Counted from the first letter of the stretch, positions 29,700 to 40,762 are shown. The stretch is 64,000 bases of DNA from Vibrio mexicanus (GCF_001012815.1 NZ_JYJP01000096.1:43387-107386); one strand, 5' to 3'. Translations and numbers: made by a program. The notes: generated by a model not told the origin, from the letters alone.

Positions 29700-31655
29700 C
29701 TACGGTGTCACTATGTTGAACCAGAAGTCGAATGTATCTAGCATACCCACAAAATCTTTAAACACATCCTCATCGCCATCTAGCTTAATATCACCATTGG
29801 CAATCGCTTGCTCCAATGTGACATTACCAAGCTGAACGTCATCCAACGCCGTTTTCGTTAGCGTGAGTGAAACATCCGGATCGTTTGACTGCTTTCTCGT
29901 ATGATTCAACACTGAGTTCTCGATATACAACGTGTACTTCTCATCAAGATCGGTGAAATCTAAGTTGATCGCGTAGTCTTTACCTGCCGCTTTCTCTGGC
30001 AGAATTCGAACTGCTAAGTAATCGAACAGCATTTCTGGTGGCATGTTTTTAATGATGTCAGGGGACGCAGTATTGGTTCCGCCCGCCGAAGGCGTACCAT
30101 TCCTAAGCTCATAGGCACCTTGAAGGTACACTGAACGCCAAGGGCCCGATTCTGCTTGATAGCCTAACTGTTCGTAAGCATCCGCTAACAATGCTTTACC
30201 TTTCTTGCTTTGCGGATTGGCAAACACAACATGCTTCATGACCTCTGCTACCCAACGATATTTACCTGCATCGAAATCGACTTGCGCTTTCTTGATGGTT
30301 TCACGCTCTCCCCCCATGTACTCAACGTACATAACGGCAGCATTCGTTGGCGGCAGATTGTTTAAGTCAGAAGGATTACCGTTGTACCAACCCATGTAGC
30401 GTTGATAAACCGCGCGGCTGTTATGACGCAAGGTGCCGTAGTAACCGCGCGTACTCCAGTTGTATTCGATTTCGTCTGGGAACTGGATGATTTCCGAGAT
30501 TTCTTCACCAATATAACCTTGGTTCATCAAACGAACGGTTTGGTCATGGGTGTACTTATACATGTCGCGCTGTTTCTTGAAGTACTCAACAATCTTTTCT
30601 TGCCCCCACATTGGCCAGTGGTGACTTTGGAACTTAACCTCGACCTCATCACCCCACATCTCAATGGTTTCTTGCAGATAACTTGACCACTTCAACGCAT
30701 CGCGTACTTGTGCGCCGCGAAGAGTCAAAATGTTATGCATGGTGTTAGTCGAGTTTTCTGCCATCCACACGGCTTTTTTATCTGGGAAGTAGGTGTTAAT
30801 TTCGGTTGGCGCCTCAGAACCTGGTGTGTATTGGAACACCATGCGCACACCATCAATCGTGCGTTCGTCGCCCGTTTTTTCAATAATGTCCGTCGGTTTG
30901 ATAAGAGTGGCAAGGCCCGTTGATGTCGTTTGGCCTAAGCCTCCATTCACACCACCTCTTTCATTACGTGGAAGCAACGCTCCATACATAAACACAGCAC
31001 GGCGTCCCATTGCATTACCCGCAATCACGTTTTCCGATACCGCATGCTCGGTGAAGTCTTTAGAGGCTATGATTTCGACATTACCTGCCATCACCTCTTT
31101 TTCGTCGACAATACCTCGTACGCCGCCAAAGTGGTCAATGTGGCTGTGACTGTAGATGACGGCTACCACTGGTCTTTCACCTAACTCACCATTGATAAAC
31201 TCAAGTGCAGCTTTGGCGGTTTCTTGTGAAATTAGCGGATCAAAAACGATCCACCCTGTATCACCCTTAACGAAAGTGATGTTTGAAAGGTCATAACCTC
31301 TGACCTGATAAATTCCCTCTGTCACTTCAAACAAGCCATTGATCATATTAAGTTGAGCGTTGCGCCATAAGCTAGGGTTAACGCTATCAGGCGCTGGCTT
31401 GTCCAAACCGATGTATTTTTTGTAGGCTTCTAAGTCCCATACCACATCGCCATTGGCGTTAGTGATGGTCACCACGTCTTGCTGTGCGATGAAACCGCGC
31501 TGAGCATCTTCAAAATCTTGTTTATCGCTAAAAGGCAAGCTTTCCTTTACTTGGTTGTTTACAGCGATAGTAGCTTGAGTAGCGGGCTTGGGCTCAGTCG
31601 CTACAGCTCCAAATGATACAATTACAGCCGCGACGATTGCCGAAATAGGCTTCAT
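29700..31655 (-). CDS. alkylsulfatase of the SdsA1/BDS1 metallo-beta-lactamase family
   Basis: A 651-residue secreted type III sulfatase that hydrolyses primary alkyl sulfates such as SDS. The signal peptide is ISAIVAAVIVSFGAVA. The metallo-beta-lactamase core has the full HSHIDHFGG dinuclear zinc motif, then MAENSTNTMHN and HHWPMWG with further ligands. The alkylsulfatase dimerisation domain (GYYGTLRHNSRAVYQRYMGWY) follows, and a C-terminal SCP2-like domain binds the alkyl chain. The start at 31655 follows AAGGAGAG; the frame is open a further 15 codons. Compare the degenerate paralogue at 42365-44134. Confidence 0.9.
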   Translation of the reverse strand: MKPISAIVAAVIVSFGAVATEPKPATQATIAVNNQVKESLPFSDKQDFEDAQRGFIAQQDVVTITNANGDVVWDLEAYKKYIGLDKPAPDSVNPSLWRNAQLNMINGLFEVTEGIYQVRGYDLSNITFVKGDTGWIVFDPLISQETAKAALEFINGELGERPVVAVIYSHSHIDHFGGVRGIVDEKEVMAGNVEIIASKDFTEHAVSENVIAGNAMGRRAVFMYGALLPRNERGGVNGGLGQTTSTGLATLIKPTDIIEKTGDERTIDGVRMVFQYTPGSEAPTEINTYFPDKKAVWMAENSTNTMHNILTLRGAQVRDALKWSSYLQETIEMWGDEVEVKFQSHHWPMWGQEKIVEYFKKQRDMYKYTHDQTVRLMNQGYIGEEISEIIQFPDEIEYNWSTRGYYGTLRHNSRAVYQRYMGWYNGNPSDLNNLPPTNAAVMYVEYMGGERETIKKAQVDFDAGKYRWVAEVMKHVVFANPQSKKGKALLADAYEQLGYQAESGPWRSVYLQGAYELRNGTPSAGGTNTASPDIIKNMPPEMLFDYLAVRILPEKAAGKDYAINLDFTDLDEKYTLYIENSVLNHTRKQSNDPDVSLTLTKTALDDVQLGNVTLEQAIANGDIKLDGDEDVFKDFVGMLDTFDFWFNIVTP

Positions 31656-32198
31656 AGTTCTCTCCTTGTTATGCATCACATTGCAAAATTTATTGCTCAT
31701 TGATAAGCGTAGTCGAGTTTTTCAACCGTTCAAAAATTCCACAGAAGATCAAAGAAATAAAGAGGAATTACGGTTAACTCAGCGATTACGATAACTAGAC
31801 CAATAGAGTAGTTAGGCTGTCGAGTAACTAGGCTAATAGCAAAAAAGAGCAACATGCTACAAAACAATATCGAGAAGCGGCTGTGCAAATAGATAAAACA
31901 AGGCGTGGGATTTATGAAATGAAAAAGCCCCTCAAAGAGGGGCTGCAAGCGAAGGGTATTGCCATTTTGGGAACTATGTAAGCCATCTTATATGTGTCTT
32001 ATCGCGTGTCCCTCGATTTATGCGACTACAGTAATTCATTTCTTGTTCCAATGATAATTGGAATTTTCGATTAAACTAATGACAAAAATCGATGTTAAAT
32101 ACCTGTAAACAAATAATTTCACATTTAAGCTTCCATTCCAACTTTTGAGACAGTTAACTGGGAGCAGGGTATCAATATGCGTAGGTAATCACGCAACA
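31656..32198. other. intergenic region with terminator, 543 bp
   Basis: It is the upstream region of the alkylsulfatase gene and the downstream region of the patatin gene. At 31922-31944 AGCCCCTC/GAGGGGCT forms an 8-bp stem with AAA loop and an A5 run giving T on the minus strand, a likely terminator of the patatin gene about 255 bases after its stop. A minus ORF across this terminator is not credible. No other feature is seen. Confidence 0.55.
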
Positions 32199-33376
32199 CT
32201 AGTATGGCACTTCGGTCGTCCAAGCTTTGTCGCCTTGTGCTTGTTGATAGCCATGTTGATACAGGACTTTCATGTAGTCGCGGTCGAACAAGGTTTTCGG
32301 CTTTGGTTTCTCGTCAAATTCATGATCTATATATGTGAACGCTAAATCAAAGCCCTGAACTTCACTGAAGTAGAGCATCCGATACAGATCACCTCGGCTT
32401 TGTTGCGTTGTTAATGAACTTAATGTGCGCCCTAGCAAACTCACCCCATTATCTTTCACCGGAGAGTAAGGCAAGGTGAGCATACCATTACGAATAACAT
32501 GTACTTGAGGCTTAGTGTTCAGCCCCAAAGCCTGATTAATACCATCAAATTCGAAATCGACAGCTTGTAGGAACATCTGCGCCGATAAACCACCATCGAC
32601 ATGCAACTCTTCGAGCATTTCACCATTTAGCTCGACATCAATCACTTGAGGAGGAAAGACTCCCGGAATAGAAGCGCTTGCCGCCAATACTTGGTGGAAA
32701 AGCTTCGCTTTATTTGGCATATCACTGGCCGCAATTTGACCTAAGTTCCACACCACTAATTGGTCGGCATCAATTTGTGTGGTACCAATCAACAAGCGTC
32801 TGCCTAGTCGGTGCTGCTCAGCTACAAGCTCAATCATCTCGTCACTGTAGGTTTCCTCGATGAAAGAAAAGAAGCTCTCACCATCACTGTAACCCTCTTT
32901 AAAAATCGCATGGAAGATGTTGGTTTTACTCATTAGCATTTCGTCGTCAAGACCAAGAATAGTCTCCTTCAGACGCGGTATCTCTTCTCCTCCAAGAAAC
33001 ACAAACGGTGCCATCAATGCGCCAGCACTCACCCCAGTCACAACGCTGTAAGTATCTAGACGTTGTTGTTCATAAAGTCCGTTAAGGAACCCAACACCAT
33101 ACGCTCCCTTAGCACCACCACCAGACAGGACTAGTAACTTCAACTGATCATCAGAAACCGCGATCGGTGTGCTGTGATCAGCGGTTGAATAAAGGTAATC
33201 GTTACCTTCTCCCCACCAAGTACGCAGTGGCTCGGAACTGTTTGATTGAGGTTCATTTGCAAGGTGACTTGACGATAGTTTTTTTCATTAACTCGCTTTT
33301 CCAAGGGGTGCTGCGAGGCACAAGCTGTGACTAACAAAATTAATGCGGCAATGGCAGTTCTTTGGACTCGATTCAT
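32199..33376 (-). CDS. patatin-like phospholipase lipoprotein, frameshifted
   Basis: Restored length is 392 residues. The N-terminus has a lipobox (LILLVTACAS). The patatin domain shows the oxyanion loop LSGGGAKGAYGVGF, the nucleophile motif GVSAG and the dyad Asp in HVDGGLS, so it should be an active lipid acyl hydrolase anchored in the envelope. The frame with the lipobox ends at 33140, but the patatin frame reads open upstream as EPLRTWWGEGNDYLYSTADH, giving one continuous protein if a single T or C is added to GTTCC near 33235-33240. The alternative is two overlapping genes with a TTG start at 33143. Confidence 0.8.
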
Positions 33377-33636
33377 TATAAATTCTACTCTTCGTTACAA
33401 TTCGTCAGCTGTCCATGCCGAGTTATTAAGATGCTATGCTATTGAGATGCTATGATATTCAACGCCCCAAGTTCCTCCCAATACACTATGAAGGATCGAA
33501 TCATCACTAGTAGCAGGGCCAGAGTTTTTGGAAGGTCGCTATGGAAGAGTTAGAAAAGGGGGATGAAAAAGATAATCACGTTTTTGATTTTTGTGGGAAA
33601 TAGGCTCAATAAATCATTGAGCCCACTGAAAATCGG

Positions 33637-34230
33637 TTAGTTAACTGGGAAGAAAGTAAATTTATTATCTTCAATCAGATAGCAATCCATACCTGCCGCA
33701 TGCGCAGCCTGAAGACCTAACTTGGTGTCTTCGAATACCACGCATTCGGACGGAGCGATATCCATGTTATTCGCCGCGGTTAAAAACGTCTCGGGCTCGG
33801 GCTTGTGCTCGGTCACATCGTTGGCGGTGACGATAGTATCAAACAATTCTATGACACCATTACTGGTCAGCAGCGACTCCGCATGTTTGCGTTGGCTACC
33901 CGTTCCGATTGCCAGCTTTCGCTTGCCTACTGAACTTTGAAGAATCTGGTGGGTCACGGAGACCAAATCCCCTTTATTCTCCACGGCTTCATAATGGCCA
34001 TATTTGGCGGTCACCATTTCATCTTCGGTTGCTTCAATCGGATGCATTTTCTTCAGCATTCGCGCCGTTTTGATGGTCGGTTGGCCACCTAACTGATACA
34101 GCCATTTCTCATCGAAAGGAAACTGGAACTGCTCTGCTGTTTTTTGCCATGCAGAAAGGTGGGTGGGCATTGAATCAATCAATGTGCCATCCATGTCGAA
34201 GATAATGCCCTGATACTTATCGAGATTCAT
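33637..34230 (-). CDS. HAD-family phosphatase, YqaB-like
   Basis: A 197-residue haloacid dehalogenase hydrolase of the beta-phosphoglucomutase/YqaB subfamily. Motif I is IIFDMDGTLIDS at residues 9-20, with a helical cap, motif II in IGTGS, motif III Lys in HKPEPETF and motif IV in VVFEDTKLGLQAA. It would dephosphorylate small sugar phosphates such as fructose-1-phosphate in the cytoplasm. It lies downstream of the MATE pair on the same strand but 111 bases away, so it probably has its own promoter. Confidence 0.87.
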   Translation of the reverse strand: MNLDKYQGIIFDMDGTLIDSMPTHLSAWQKTAEQFQFPFDEKWLYQLGGQPTIKTARMLKKMHPIEATEDEMVTAKYGHYEAVENKGDLVSVTHQILQSSVGKRKLAIGTGSQRKHAESLLTSNGVIELFDTIVTANDVTEHKPEPETFLTAANNMDIAPSECVVFEDTKLGLQAAHAAGMDCYLIEDNKFTFFPVN

Positions 34231-34341
34231 TGGATTACTACCTAATAGAGAACTGGCTTGATGCTATCATCCCCCTCTCCGATGACAACATTAAGAAAAC
34301 GCAGCCAATATTCGGTGTATTTTCACCAGCTGGAGCACTCG

Positions 34342-34581
34342 CTAAATATTTGGCTCAGAACGCTTCTCCGATTTAGGTTGCTCTTTCTCATGCTTGTACC
34401 CCATGGTGCGAATATGATCACCATGAATAGTATTTTTCATTAACTCCCATAAAGCAGCTAGAAAGCGCTTATGAGCTTCATGATGGCGAATATATTTAAC
34501 GTGAACAAAAATGTACACACAGAAAAACAACACAAATGCCGCTGTCACGCCATACGCTTCATAAAGACTGATTAAATTCAT
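34342..34581 (-). CDS. small inner-membrane protein, 79 aa
   Basis: One hydrophobic segment (VTAAFVLFFCVYIFVHVKYI) precedes a basic and charged cytoplasmic tail ending GYKHEKEQPKSEKRSEPNI. GAGGTG lies 5 bases before the ATG. It starts 15 bases after the MATE gene stop codon on the same strand, so it is co-transcribed; a role as an accessory to the efflux pump is possible but unproven. I do not recognise a family. Confidence 0.68.
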   Translation of the reverse strand: MNLISLYEAYGVTAAFVLFFCVYIFVHVKYIRHHEAHKRFLAALWELMKNTIHGDHIRTMGYKHEKEQPKSEKRSEPNI

Positions 34582-34596
34582 AAATTACACCTCAAT

Positions 34597-35985
34597 TTAT
34601 TTTGCTAGATGGTTGATCCATTTTCGGCTTCGAAAGCGATACACGCAGGCAAACCACTTAAATAATGTTTCTAGGAAGAACAGGGCAAAAACCTTATCCG
34701 GGCTTAACCCTAAAACAAGCGCACCTAATGCCGCTAATGGAATACCAAACAGCCATTGAGTAGTAAGGTCTTGATAAAGGCAGAACTTAACATCGCCACC
34801 TGCTCGAAGCACACCTACCACCATAGTGGTCGGTAAAGAACGCAATATGATGCCAATACAAAGAATCAGGTAAAACTTCTCCGCGAGTAAATAGGTGTCT
34901 TCTTCTATGCCTACAAATAGCCCCAAAATAGGGTCTCTTAGCAGATAAAGTGCCACAGCGACAAACACGGTAATGGCTATTGCAATAATCACGAAACCAA
35001 CCGCTTGGGAATAGGCGGCCTCATCATTTTTAGCCCCAAGTTGATTGCCCACAATAACGGCGGAAGCATTAGCAATACCCGTTAAAAAGCTCAGTGAAAA
35101 TGCTTCGATGGGTGTAATGACAGACAACACGACGAGCCCTTGGTCTCCAGTTTTTCCCATTATCGCGGTATAGGCAAAAAGGCCTCCAGCCCACAACAGA
35201 AAATTTAACGTTGTCGGCAATGCTAAGCTGACAAAGCGCTTAATCTTTGCAATTTGAAGCGCAGATAGTACGTCGCTCAAGGTGAACGCAAGCATATGTT
35301 TTCGGGAGGCTAGATAACCGATCGTTACCAACACTTCAATCAAACTGCTAAGCACAGTGGCAACAGCCGCCCCTTTCAATCCGAGCTCTGGCGCACCAAG
35401 GTTTCCAAAAATAAACACCCAGTTGAAAAACAAGTTCAGAACAATGCCAAGCCCACTGAACCATGTGCTAAGACCCGCTTGATGAACCGAGCGTAGTCCC
35501 GCGGCAATTGCGCCACTAAACGCCACGAAAAACAGGCTTAAACCTGCCAGTTTGAGATATTCATGCCCAAGAGCTTGAATCTCAGATGATTGGCTTGAAA
35601 GGCCAATAACCCAATCGCCCAAAAACCAGAATAAGCCCATCGGCAACATCGCAACAGCTGTCGAGATAACCCAAGTTAATGCGACGCTTGAGGTGACACC
35701 GCGATAGTTGTTTGCACCAAAATACTGCGCTGCCAACATGGCCCCACCAGTCGATACACCAGACAACACGATGATCGCAACAAATAGGGCTCGGCCAGCC
35801 ACGCCCATAGCGGCCAAATTATCTTCACTCAACTGACCAATCATCATGATGTCAGTCAAGCCTTTACTTGAGAACAGTATGGTTTGTAATGTGATTGGAA
35901 TTGCGATCATTAAGATGGTTTTTAGCACCTTAAAATCAAGGAAAAACCACGGGGAATTTGACCGGCTTAGTGACTCGACACTCAT
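34597..35985 (-). CDS. MATE-family efflux transporter
   Basis: A 462-residue multidrug and toxin extrusion protein with twelve hydrophobic segments in two halves (VLKTILMIAIPITLQTILFS and IKRFVSLALPTTLNFLLW open the halves). It pumps cationic drugs or metabolites out of the cytoplasm in exchange for Na+ or H+. It is divergent from a LysR gene, 99 bases away, which likely regulates it. The ribosome-binding site before the ATG at 35985 is weak. Confidence 0.88.
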   Translation of the reverse strand: MSVESLSRSNSPWFFLDFKVLKTILMIAIPITLQTILFSSKGLTDIMMIGQLSEDNLAAMGVAGRALFVAIIVLSGVSTGGAMLAAQYFGANNYRGVTSSVALTWVISTAVAMLPMGLFWFLGDWVIGLSSQSSEIQALGHEYLKLAGLSLFFVAFSGAIAAGLRSVHQAGLSTWFSGLGIVLNLFFNWVFIFGNLGAPELGLKGAAVATVLSSLIEVLVTIGYLASRKHMLAFTLSDVLSALQIAKIKRFVSLALPTTLNFLLWAGGLFAYTAIMGKTGDQGLVVLSVITPIEAFSLSFLTGIANASAVIVGNQLGAKNDEAAYSQAVGFVIIAIAITVFVAVALYLLRDPILGLFVGIEEDTYLLAEKFYLILCIGIILRSLPTTMVVGVLRAGGDVKFCLYQDLTTQWLFGIPLAALGALVLGLSPDKVFALFFLETLFKWFACVYRFRSRKWINHLAK

Positions 35986-36084
35986 GAGATAAAGATTCGC
36001 AACTTAATTTGTTGCGATTATGAACGGTGTTCTGCACAATTCAAACCCAGTTATGCGGGGAAATTACGTTCAAAAGGAAAATAT

Positions 36085-36972
36085 ATGCACAGTTTGGAGC
36101 AACTCAACGCCTTCATTGCCGTATTTGAAAAAGGCTCATACAGTGCCGCTGGTCGAACGCTCAACAAAGACCGAACGACCGTAAGAGAACTGATTAAGTC
36201 TTATGAAGATATACTCGGATTCACTTTATTTACAATCCAAGGTCGTAAAGCGATACCCACAGACTACGGAAACGGAATCTACCCTCAAGTGAAGTTGGTT
36301 TTACGCCAAAATCATCAGTTAGATCTGTACACCAAAGAGTTGTTTGAGCACAACCTTCACGAACTCACATTCTGTTTCGACAGCGACTTTCCAAGTGACT
36401 TTATTCGTCAAATTGAAAGCAAAGCACTCGAAGCCTACCCTGAGGTAAGGATAAACTGGGTTCAAAAGCATAGAGAACAAGCATTAGATGCTCTAGAAAG
36501 TGGAGACCTAGATTTAGTTTTTCTGCCTACCAAATATAACCTTCTTCCAAAGCAGACGATTCTTTACAAGAACATAGGCTACATAAACTATCACTTCTAC
36601 GTAGGAAGCCAGTCTCCTCTATCAAGTCACGAAGAGATTACGCTTGAAGATACACAATTAGAGATACAATACATTGCCGAGCATACGGTCAAAACAGACG
36701 GGCTCATCAAACCATTCTCCTCACATTGCCGAGTGGTAGGAAGCAACGAACTGCTTCTCTCTCTATTGGAGCTTCGAGGTTGGGCAGTATTGCCAGATCA
36801 CATTGCAAGCAAATGGGAAGCCGAAGGTAGAATTATTAAGAAACCTAGCCCGTTATTAGTCGACGATGTAAAGATTCCTGCTTCCGTTTTTTTTAGTGCA
36901 TCAAGTCAATACAATCCCATCATTGCGCAAATATTGGACTGGTGCAGTGACATCGCCGAACATTATTTTTGA
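36085..36972 (+). CDS. LysR-family transcriptional regulator
   Basis: A 295-residue LysR-type protein. The N-terminal helix-turn-helix reads LEQLNAFIAVFEKGSYSAAG then RTLNKDRTTVRELIKSYED, less canonical than most because Lys-Asp-Arg-Thr replaces the usual Pro-Ser-Ala-Val in the recognition helix. The effector domain has a clear first lobe (LTFCFDSDFPSDFIRQIESK) and DLDLVFLP. It is divergent from the MATE exporter and probably controls it. Confidence 0.85.
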   Translation: MHSLEQLNAFIAVFEKGSYSAAGRTLNKDRTTVRELIKSYEDILGFTLFTIQGRKAIPTDYGNGIYPQVKLVLRQNHQLDLYTKELFEHNLHELTFCFDSDFPSDFIRQIESKALEAYPEVRINWVQKHREQALDALESGDLDLVFLPTKYNLLPKQTILYKNIGYINYHFYVGSQSPLSSHEEITLEDTQLEIQYIAEHTVKTDGLIKPFSSHCRVVGSNELLLSLLELRGWAVLPDHIASKWEAEGRIIKKPSPLLVDDVKIPASVFFSASSQYNPIIAQILDWCSDIAEHYF

Positions 36973-37154
36973 AGGTACACTTGTACACGAGCACACATAC
37001 TGGAGCGACCAATGATGCTGCTATTCATCGCAAAACTGCGACAAACGTGCCTGATTGCTATTTCTCACACAAAACTCTGACAGAAATTTAATTTACAGGC
37101 TCATTAAGTATTTACAATGACACCGCGCGAATTGTTATTACCGAGAGCGATACT

Positions 37155-38162
37155 TTGATAAAACACTTACTTCTTTTGTCTTTGGCTGCGATGCCCGCTG
37201 CCGCTGAATCTTTGAATGTCCTTCTATACCACCATATTGCTGATGAAACGCCATCAGTGACATCCACTCGTGTTGAGATGTTTAGGGCGCAGTTGGATCA
37301 CTTCGAGAATCAGGGCTATCAAATCGTTGACTTAGAGCAAGCGGTAAAGCAGGTTTTATCTGGTAAGAAGCTCGCCAAAAAAAGTTTAGCGTTAACCTTT
37401 GATGATGGCTTTTCCTCAGTATGCGATATTGCTTATCCGGAATTGAAAAAGCGAAACTTACCCTTCACAGTGTTCGTCTCAACCACTCCAGTTGATAAAG
37501 GTTATCAGGGCTACTGTAGCTGGGAGCAGCTCAAGGAGATGTCGGAAAACGGCGCGACCATCGCCAACCACACCCTAGACCACGCCCACTTGGTTGCCAA
37601 AGCCAACAGCGACGAAAGCTGGCTATCCGACGCTCAAAACAACATTAATTCGGCGCAAAAACGCATTGAAGAAAAAATTGGTCATGCACCAATGATGTTC
37701 GCTTACCCTTATGGTGAGTACAATACGGAACTTAAGAAGTGGCTCGATTCCCAAGGCTATATATCGTTTGGTCAGCAGTCGGGGTCCATAGGTATGCACA
37801 GCGACTGGCAAGCGCTACCTCGCTTTAACACCGCTGGTAACTATTCGAGCATCACGTCTATGCGACATAAATTGAATTCGCTGCCATTGCCACTCAATTA
37901 CGCTGCGCTGCCCGATCCACAAACAACAGACAAGCGACCTGTACTCGACGTCACCTTATTGCCATCGCGTGAAGCTTACTACCCGCATTTACAATGCTAT
38001 TTGAATGGCCAACATATTGAAGTGGATTGGAAATCCGATAAAGAGTTTTCGGTTAAACCAGCTACACCTCTGTCTAAAGGCCGTCATCGTGTCAACTGCA
38101 CCGCACCTCATCGTAACGGCACACCTTACTTTTGGCTATCACAGCAATGGTTGGTTGAGTAG
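37155..38162 (+). CDS. secreted polysaccharide deacetylase
   Basis: A 335-residue protein with a signal peptide (HLLLLSLAAMPAAAES) and a NodB-homology domain of carbohydrate esterase family 4. Catalytic and metal motifs are visible: LTFDDGF (Asp-Asp), NHTLDHAH (His-x3-His) and FAYPYGEYN. The N-terminal part LNVLLYHHIADETPSVTSTRVEMFRAQLDHF cut short is typical of the PgaB/YadE group. It would remove acetyl groups from a surface or peptidoglycan-related sugar. The start is TTG at 37155 with GAGAG nine bases upstream. A terminator follows. Confidence 0.85.
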   Translation: MIKHLLLLSLAAMPAAAESLNVLLYHHIADETPSVTSTRVEMFRAQLDHFENQGYQIVDLEQAVKQVLSGKKLAKKSLALTFDDGFSSVCDIAYPELKKRNLPFTVFVSTTPVDKGYQGYCSWEQLKEMSENGATIANHTLDHAHLVAKANSDESWLSDAQNNINSAQKRIEEKIGHAPMMFAYPYGEYNTELKKWLDSQGYISFGQQSGSIGMHSDWQALPRFNTAGNYSSITSMRHKLNSLPLPLNYAALPDPQTTDKRPVLDVTLLPSREAYYPHLQCYLNGQHIEVDWKSDKEFSVKPATPLSKGRHRVNCTAPHRNGTPYFWLSQQWLVE

Positions 38163-38183
38163 CTCATACACCATAACCATATT

Positions 38184-38211
38184 AAAAATAGCGCCAGATG
38201 GCGCTATTTTT
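38184..38211. terminator. bidirectional terminator
   Basis: A 13-bp stem AAAAATAGCGCCA with TGGCGCTATTTTT around a two-base GA loop lies between the convergent deacetylase and ppsA genes. Confidence 0.9.
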
Positions 38212-38227
38212 AAATCTGTTGTAGAGT

Positions 38228-40600
38228 TTAGCTTTCGCTGACTTCCGCCAGCTTCAACCAAGTATCAATCACGGTGTCTGGGTTGAGCGACACCGAGCTA
38301 ATTCCCTGCTCCATCAACCATTTCGCCAAATCATCGTGATCCGACGGGCCTTGACCACAAATGCCGACATACTTCCCTGCTTTAGTTGCCGCGTCTATCG
38401 ACATCTTGAGCATGGCTTTCACAGCCGGATTTCGCTCATCAAACAGATGTGCCACATCACCAGAATCACGGTCCAACCCTAGAGTTAATTGAGTCATGTC
38501 GTTCGAGCCGATGGAGAAACCGTCGAAATACTTCAAGAACTCATCGGCCAATACCGCGTTAGACGGTAGCTCACACATCATGATGACTTTCAAACCTTGG
38601 TCGCCACGGCGCAAATCAAACTTCGCCAGCAAGTCGATGACAGAAGCCGCTTCGCTTGTCGTACGAACGAATGGAATCATGATTTCAACGTTCTTCAAGC
38701 CCATCTCATTACGAACGCGCTTGATGGCTTGAGTTTCCAACTCGAAACACTGCTCAAAATCAGGAGAGATGTAACGTGATGCACCACGGAAACCCAGCAT
38801 AGGGTTCTCTTCGTGCGGTTCAAACTCTTTACCGCCTACAAGGTTGCTGTACTCGTTGGATTTAAAATCAGACATACGCACAATGACACGCTTTGGCCAG
38901 AATGCGGCTGCGATAGTAGCAATACCTTCGCTTAGTTTGCTGACGTAGAAATCAATTGGGTCACTGTAACCGCGGATACGGTCGCGGATTTCAGCTTTAA
39001 GCTCTTCGCTTTGCTCGTCGAAGTTAAGCAAAACCTTCGGGTGGATACCGATCATCTTGTTAATGATGAATTCAAGACGAGCAAGCCCCACCCCTTCATT
39101 TGGCAACTGCGCGAAATCGAACGCGCGATCTGGGTTGCCCACATTCATCATTACCTTGGTTGGCAGCAGTGGTAGTTGATCAACCGATGAACGTTTAACT
39201 TCGAATGCCAGCTCACCTTGGTACACATAACCTGTTTCACCTTCAGAACAAGACACCGTCACATGTTCACCGTCGTTAAGCTGCTGAGTTGCTTGGCCAC
39301 AACCCACAATGGCTGGAATACCCAGTTCACGCGCAATGATCGCCGCATGACAAGTACGGCCGCCACGGTTAGTGACAATTGCCGATGCCTTCTTCATCAC
39401 CGGCTCCCAATCTGGGTCGGTCATATCCGTAACCAAGACATCACCTTCTTTAACAAGCGACATCTCATCCAAAGATTTCACTAAGCGAACTGGGCCAGAA
39501 CCAATACGCTGACCAATCGCACGGCCTTCAACCAATACTTCTGCTTTAGCGTTAAGCTCGTAACGCTCAATCACGTTCTGTTCTGACTGGGAACATACCG
39601 TCTCTGGGCGGGCTTGAACAATGTACAGCTTCCCATCAATACCATCTTTCGCCCACTCAATATCCATCGGACGTTGGTAGTGCTTCTCGATGATCATCGC
39701 CTGTTTCGCTAGCTCTTTAATCTCGTCGTCCGTCAGCGAGAATGTTTGGCGTTCTTCTGCTGAGGTATCAACAATCTCAACCTGTTTGCCGACCTCTTGG
39801 CTGTTTGAATAGATCATTTTGATCAGCTTGGAGCCGAAGGTTTTCTTCACAATCGGAGCGGAGCCTGCCTCTAACAGCGGCTTGTGAACATAAAACTCAT
39901 CTGGGTTGACCGCGCCCTGCACGACCATCTCACCCAAGCCCCAAGCAGACGTAATGAACACGACTTGATCGAAACCTGATTCCGTATCTAGCGTGAACAT
40001 CACACCCGATGCAGCTTCATCAGAGCGAACCATGCGCTGGATACCCGCAGACAACGAAATTCCACGATGATCAAAGCCTTGGTGCACACGGTAAGAGATA
40101 GCGCGATCATTAAACAGCGAAGCATACACGTGTTTGGTCGCTTCTAATACTGACTCAATACCTTTTACGTTGAGGAAGGTTTCTTGCTGACCGGCAAATG
40201 ATGCATCGGGTAGATCTTCAGCAGTTGCAGACGAGCGAACCGCCACTGAAATTTCTGGATTCTCACCCACCAAAGTCGCGTAGTCGTCGCGGATGGCTTG
40301 TTCTAAATCCGCAGGGAACGGCGCTTCGAGAACCCATTGTCGAATCAGAGCACCGGTTTTACGCAGTGCTTCAACGTCCTCAACGTTCAGGTCATCAAGC
40401 AGTTGGTGAATTCGTTCATCTAATCCTTGGTAATCCAAGAACTGATTAAATGCATAGGAAGTGGTCGCAAAGCCGTTTGGCACACTCACTCCCGCATTAG
40501 AAAGGTTTGACACCATTTCACCGAGAGACGCGTTTTTTCCGCCGACTTTGTCGACATCTTGCATGGATAGGCCATTGAACCAAAGAGTATTATTTTGCAT
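38228..40600 (-). CDS. ppsA: phosphoenolpyruvate synthase
   Basis: A 790-residue enzyme that converts pyruvate and ATP to phosphoenolpyruvate, AMP and phosphate for gluconeogenesis. The N-terminal ATP-grasp region includes [20 protein letters not shown] and the [21 protein letters not shown] stretch. The swivelling domain carries the phosphohistidine in [18 protein letters not shown] near residue 420. The C-terminal TIM barrel ends with the active-site Cys motif GICGQGPSD. It is divergent from its regulator, the PSRP kinase/pyrophosphorylase gene. The frame is intact over 2.4 kb. Confidence 0.97.
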   Translation of the reverse strand: MQNNTLWFNGLSMQDVDKVGGKNASLGEMVSNLSNAGVSVPNGFATTSYAFNQFLDYQGLDERIHQLLDDLNVEDVEALRKTGALIRQWVLEAPFPADLEQAIRDDYATLVGENPEISVAVRSSATAEDLPDASFAGQQETFLNVKGIESVLEATKHVYASLFNDRAISYRVHQGFDHRGISLSAGIQRMVRSDEAASGVMFTLDTESGFDQVVFITSAWGLGEMVVQGAVNPDEFYVHKPLLEAGSAPIVKKTFGSKLIKMIYSNSQEVGKQVEIVDTSAEERQTFSLTDDEIKELAKQAMIIEKHYQRPMDIEWAKDGIDGKLYIVQARPETVCSQSEQNVIERYELNAKAEVLVEGRAIGQRIGSGPVRLVKSLDEMSLVKEGDVLVTDMTDPDWEPVMKKASAIVTNRGGRTCHAAIIARELGIPAIVGCGQATQQLNDGEHVTVSCSEGETGYVYQGELAFEVKRSSVDQLPLLPTKVMMNVGNPDRAFDFAQLPNEGVGLARLEFIINKMIGIHPKVLLNFDEQSEELKAEIRDRIRGYSDPIDFYVSKLSEGIATIAAAFWPKRVIVRMSDFKSNEYSNLVGGKEFEPHEENPMLGFRGASRYISPDFEQCFELETQAIKRVRNEMGLKNVEIMIPFVRTTSEAASVIDLLAKFDLRRGDQGLKVIMMCELPSNAVLADEFLKYFDGFSIGSNDMTQLTLGLDRDSGDVAHLFDERNPAVKAMLKMSIDAATKAGKYVGICGQGPSDHDDLAKWLMEQGISSVSLNPDTVIDTWLKLAEVSES

Positions 40601-40762
40601 TTATTTCTCCAGAAATAAGCAGCGTAGGGGGATTAAAGGCAAACGATTACGTCAGCGAATGGAAAATTCCAAAGCTGTGGGGTACGTAATAGTCAGCAGG
40701 GTATTTTTATTTGTATTATGGGTCGCATCATAATCAATTTTTTTTGACACCTTAAACTAAAA
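40601..40762. promoter_or_regulatory. divergent ppsA/ppsR promoter region
   Basis: A 162-bp gap holds both promoters. A weak GGCAAACGATTAC near 40637 loosely recalls a Cra (FruR) half site, which would fit gluconeogenic control, but the match is too poor to call a site. TTCTCC (GGAGAA on the ppsA strand) precedes the ppsA start. Confidence 0.4.

Noticed and set aside
31730..31948. A 72-residue minus-strand ORF
   Set aside because: It runs over a clear terminator hairpin, has no ribosome-binding site and no conserved look.
40630..40650. A Cra/FruR site between ppsA and ppsR
   Set aside because: Only part of the consensus is matched, so it is not called as a site.
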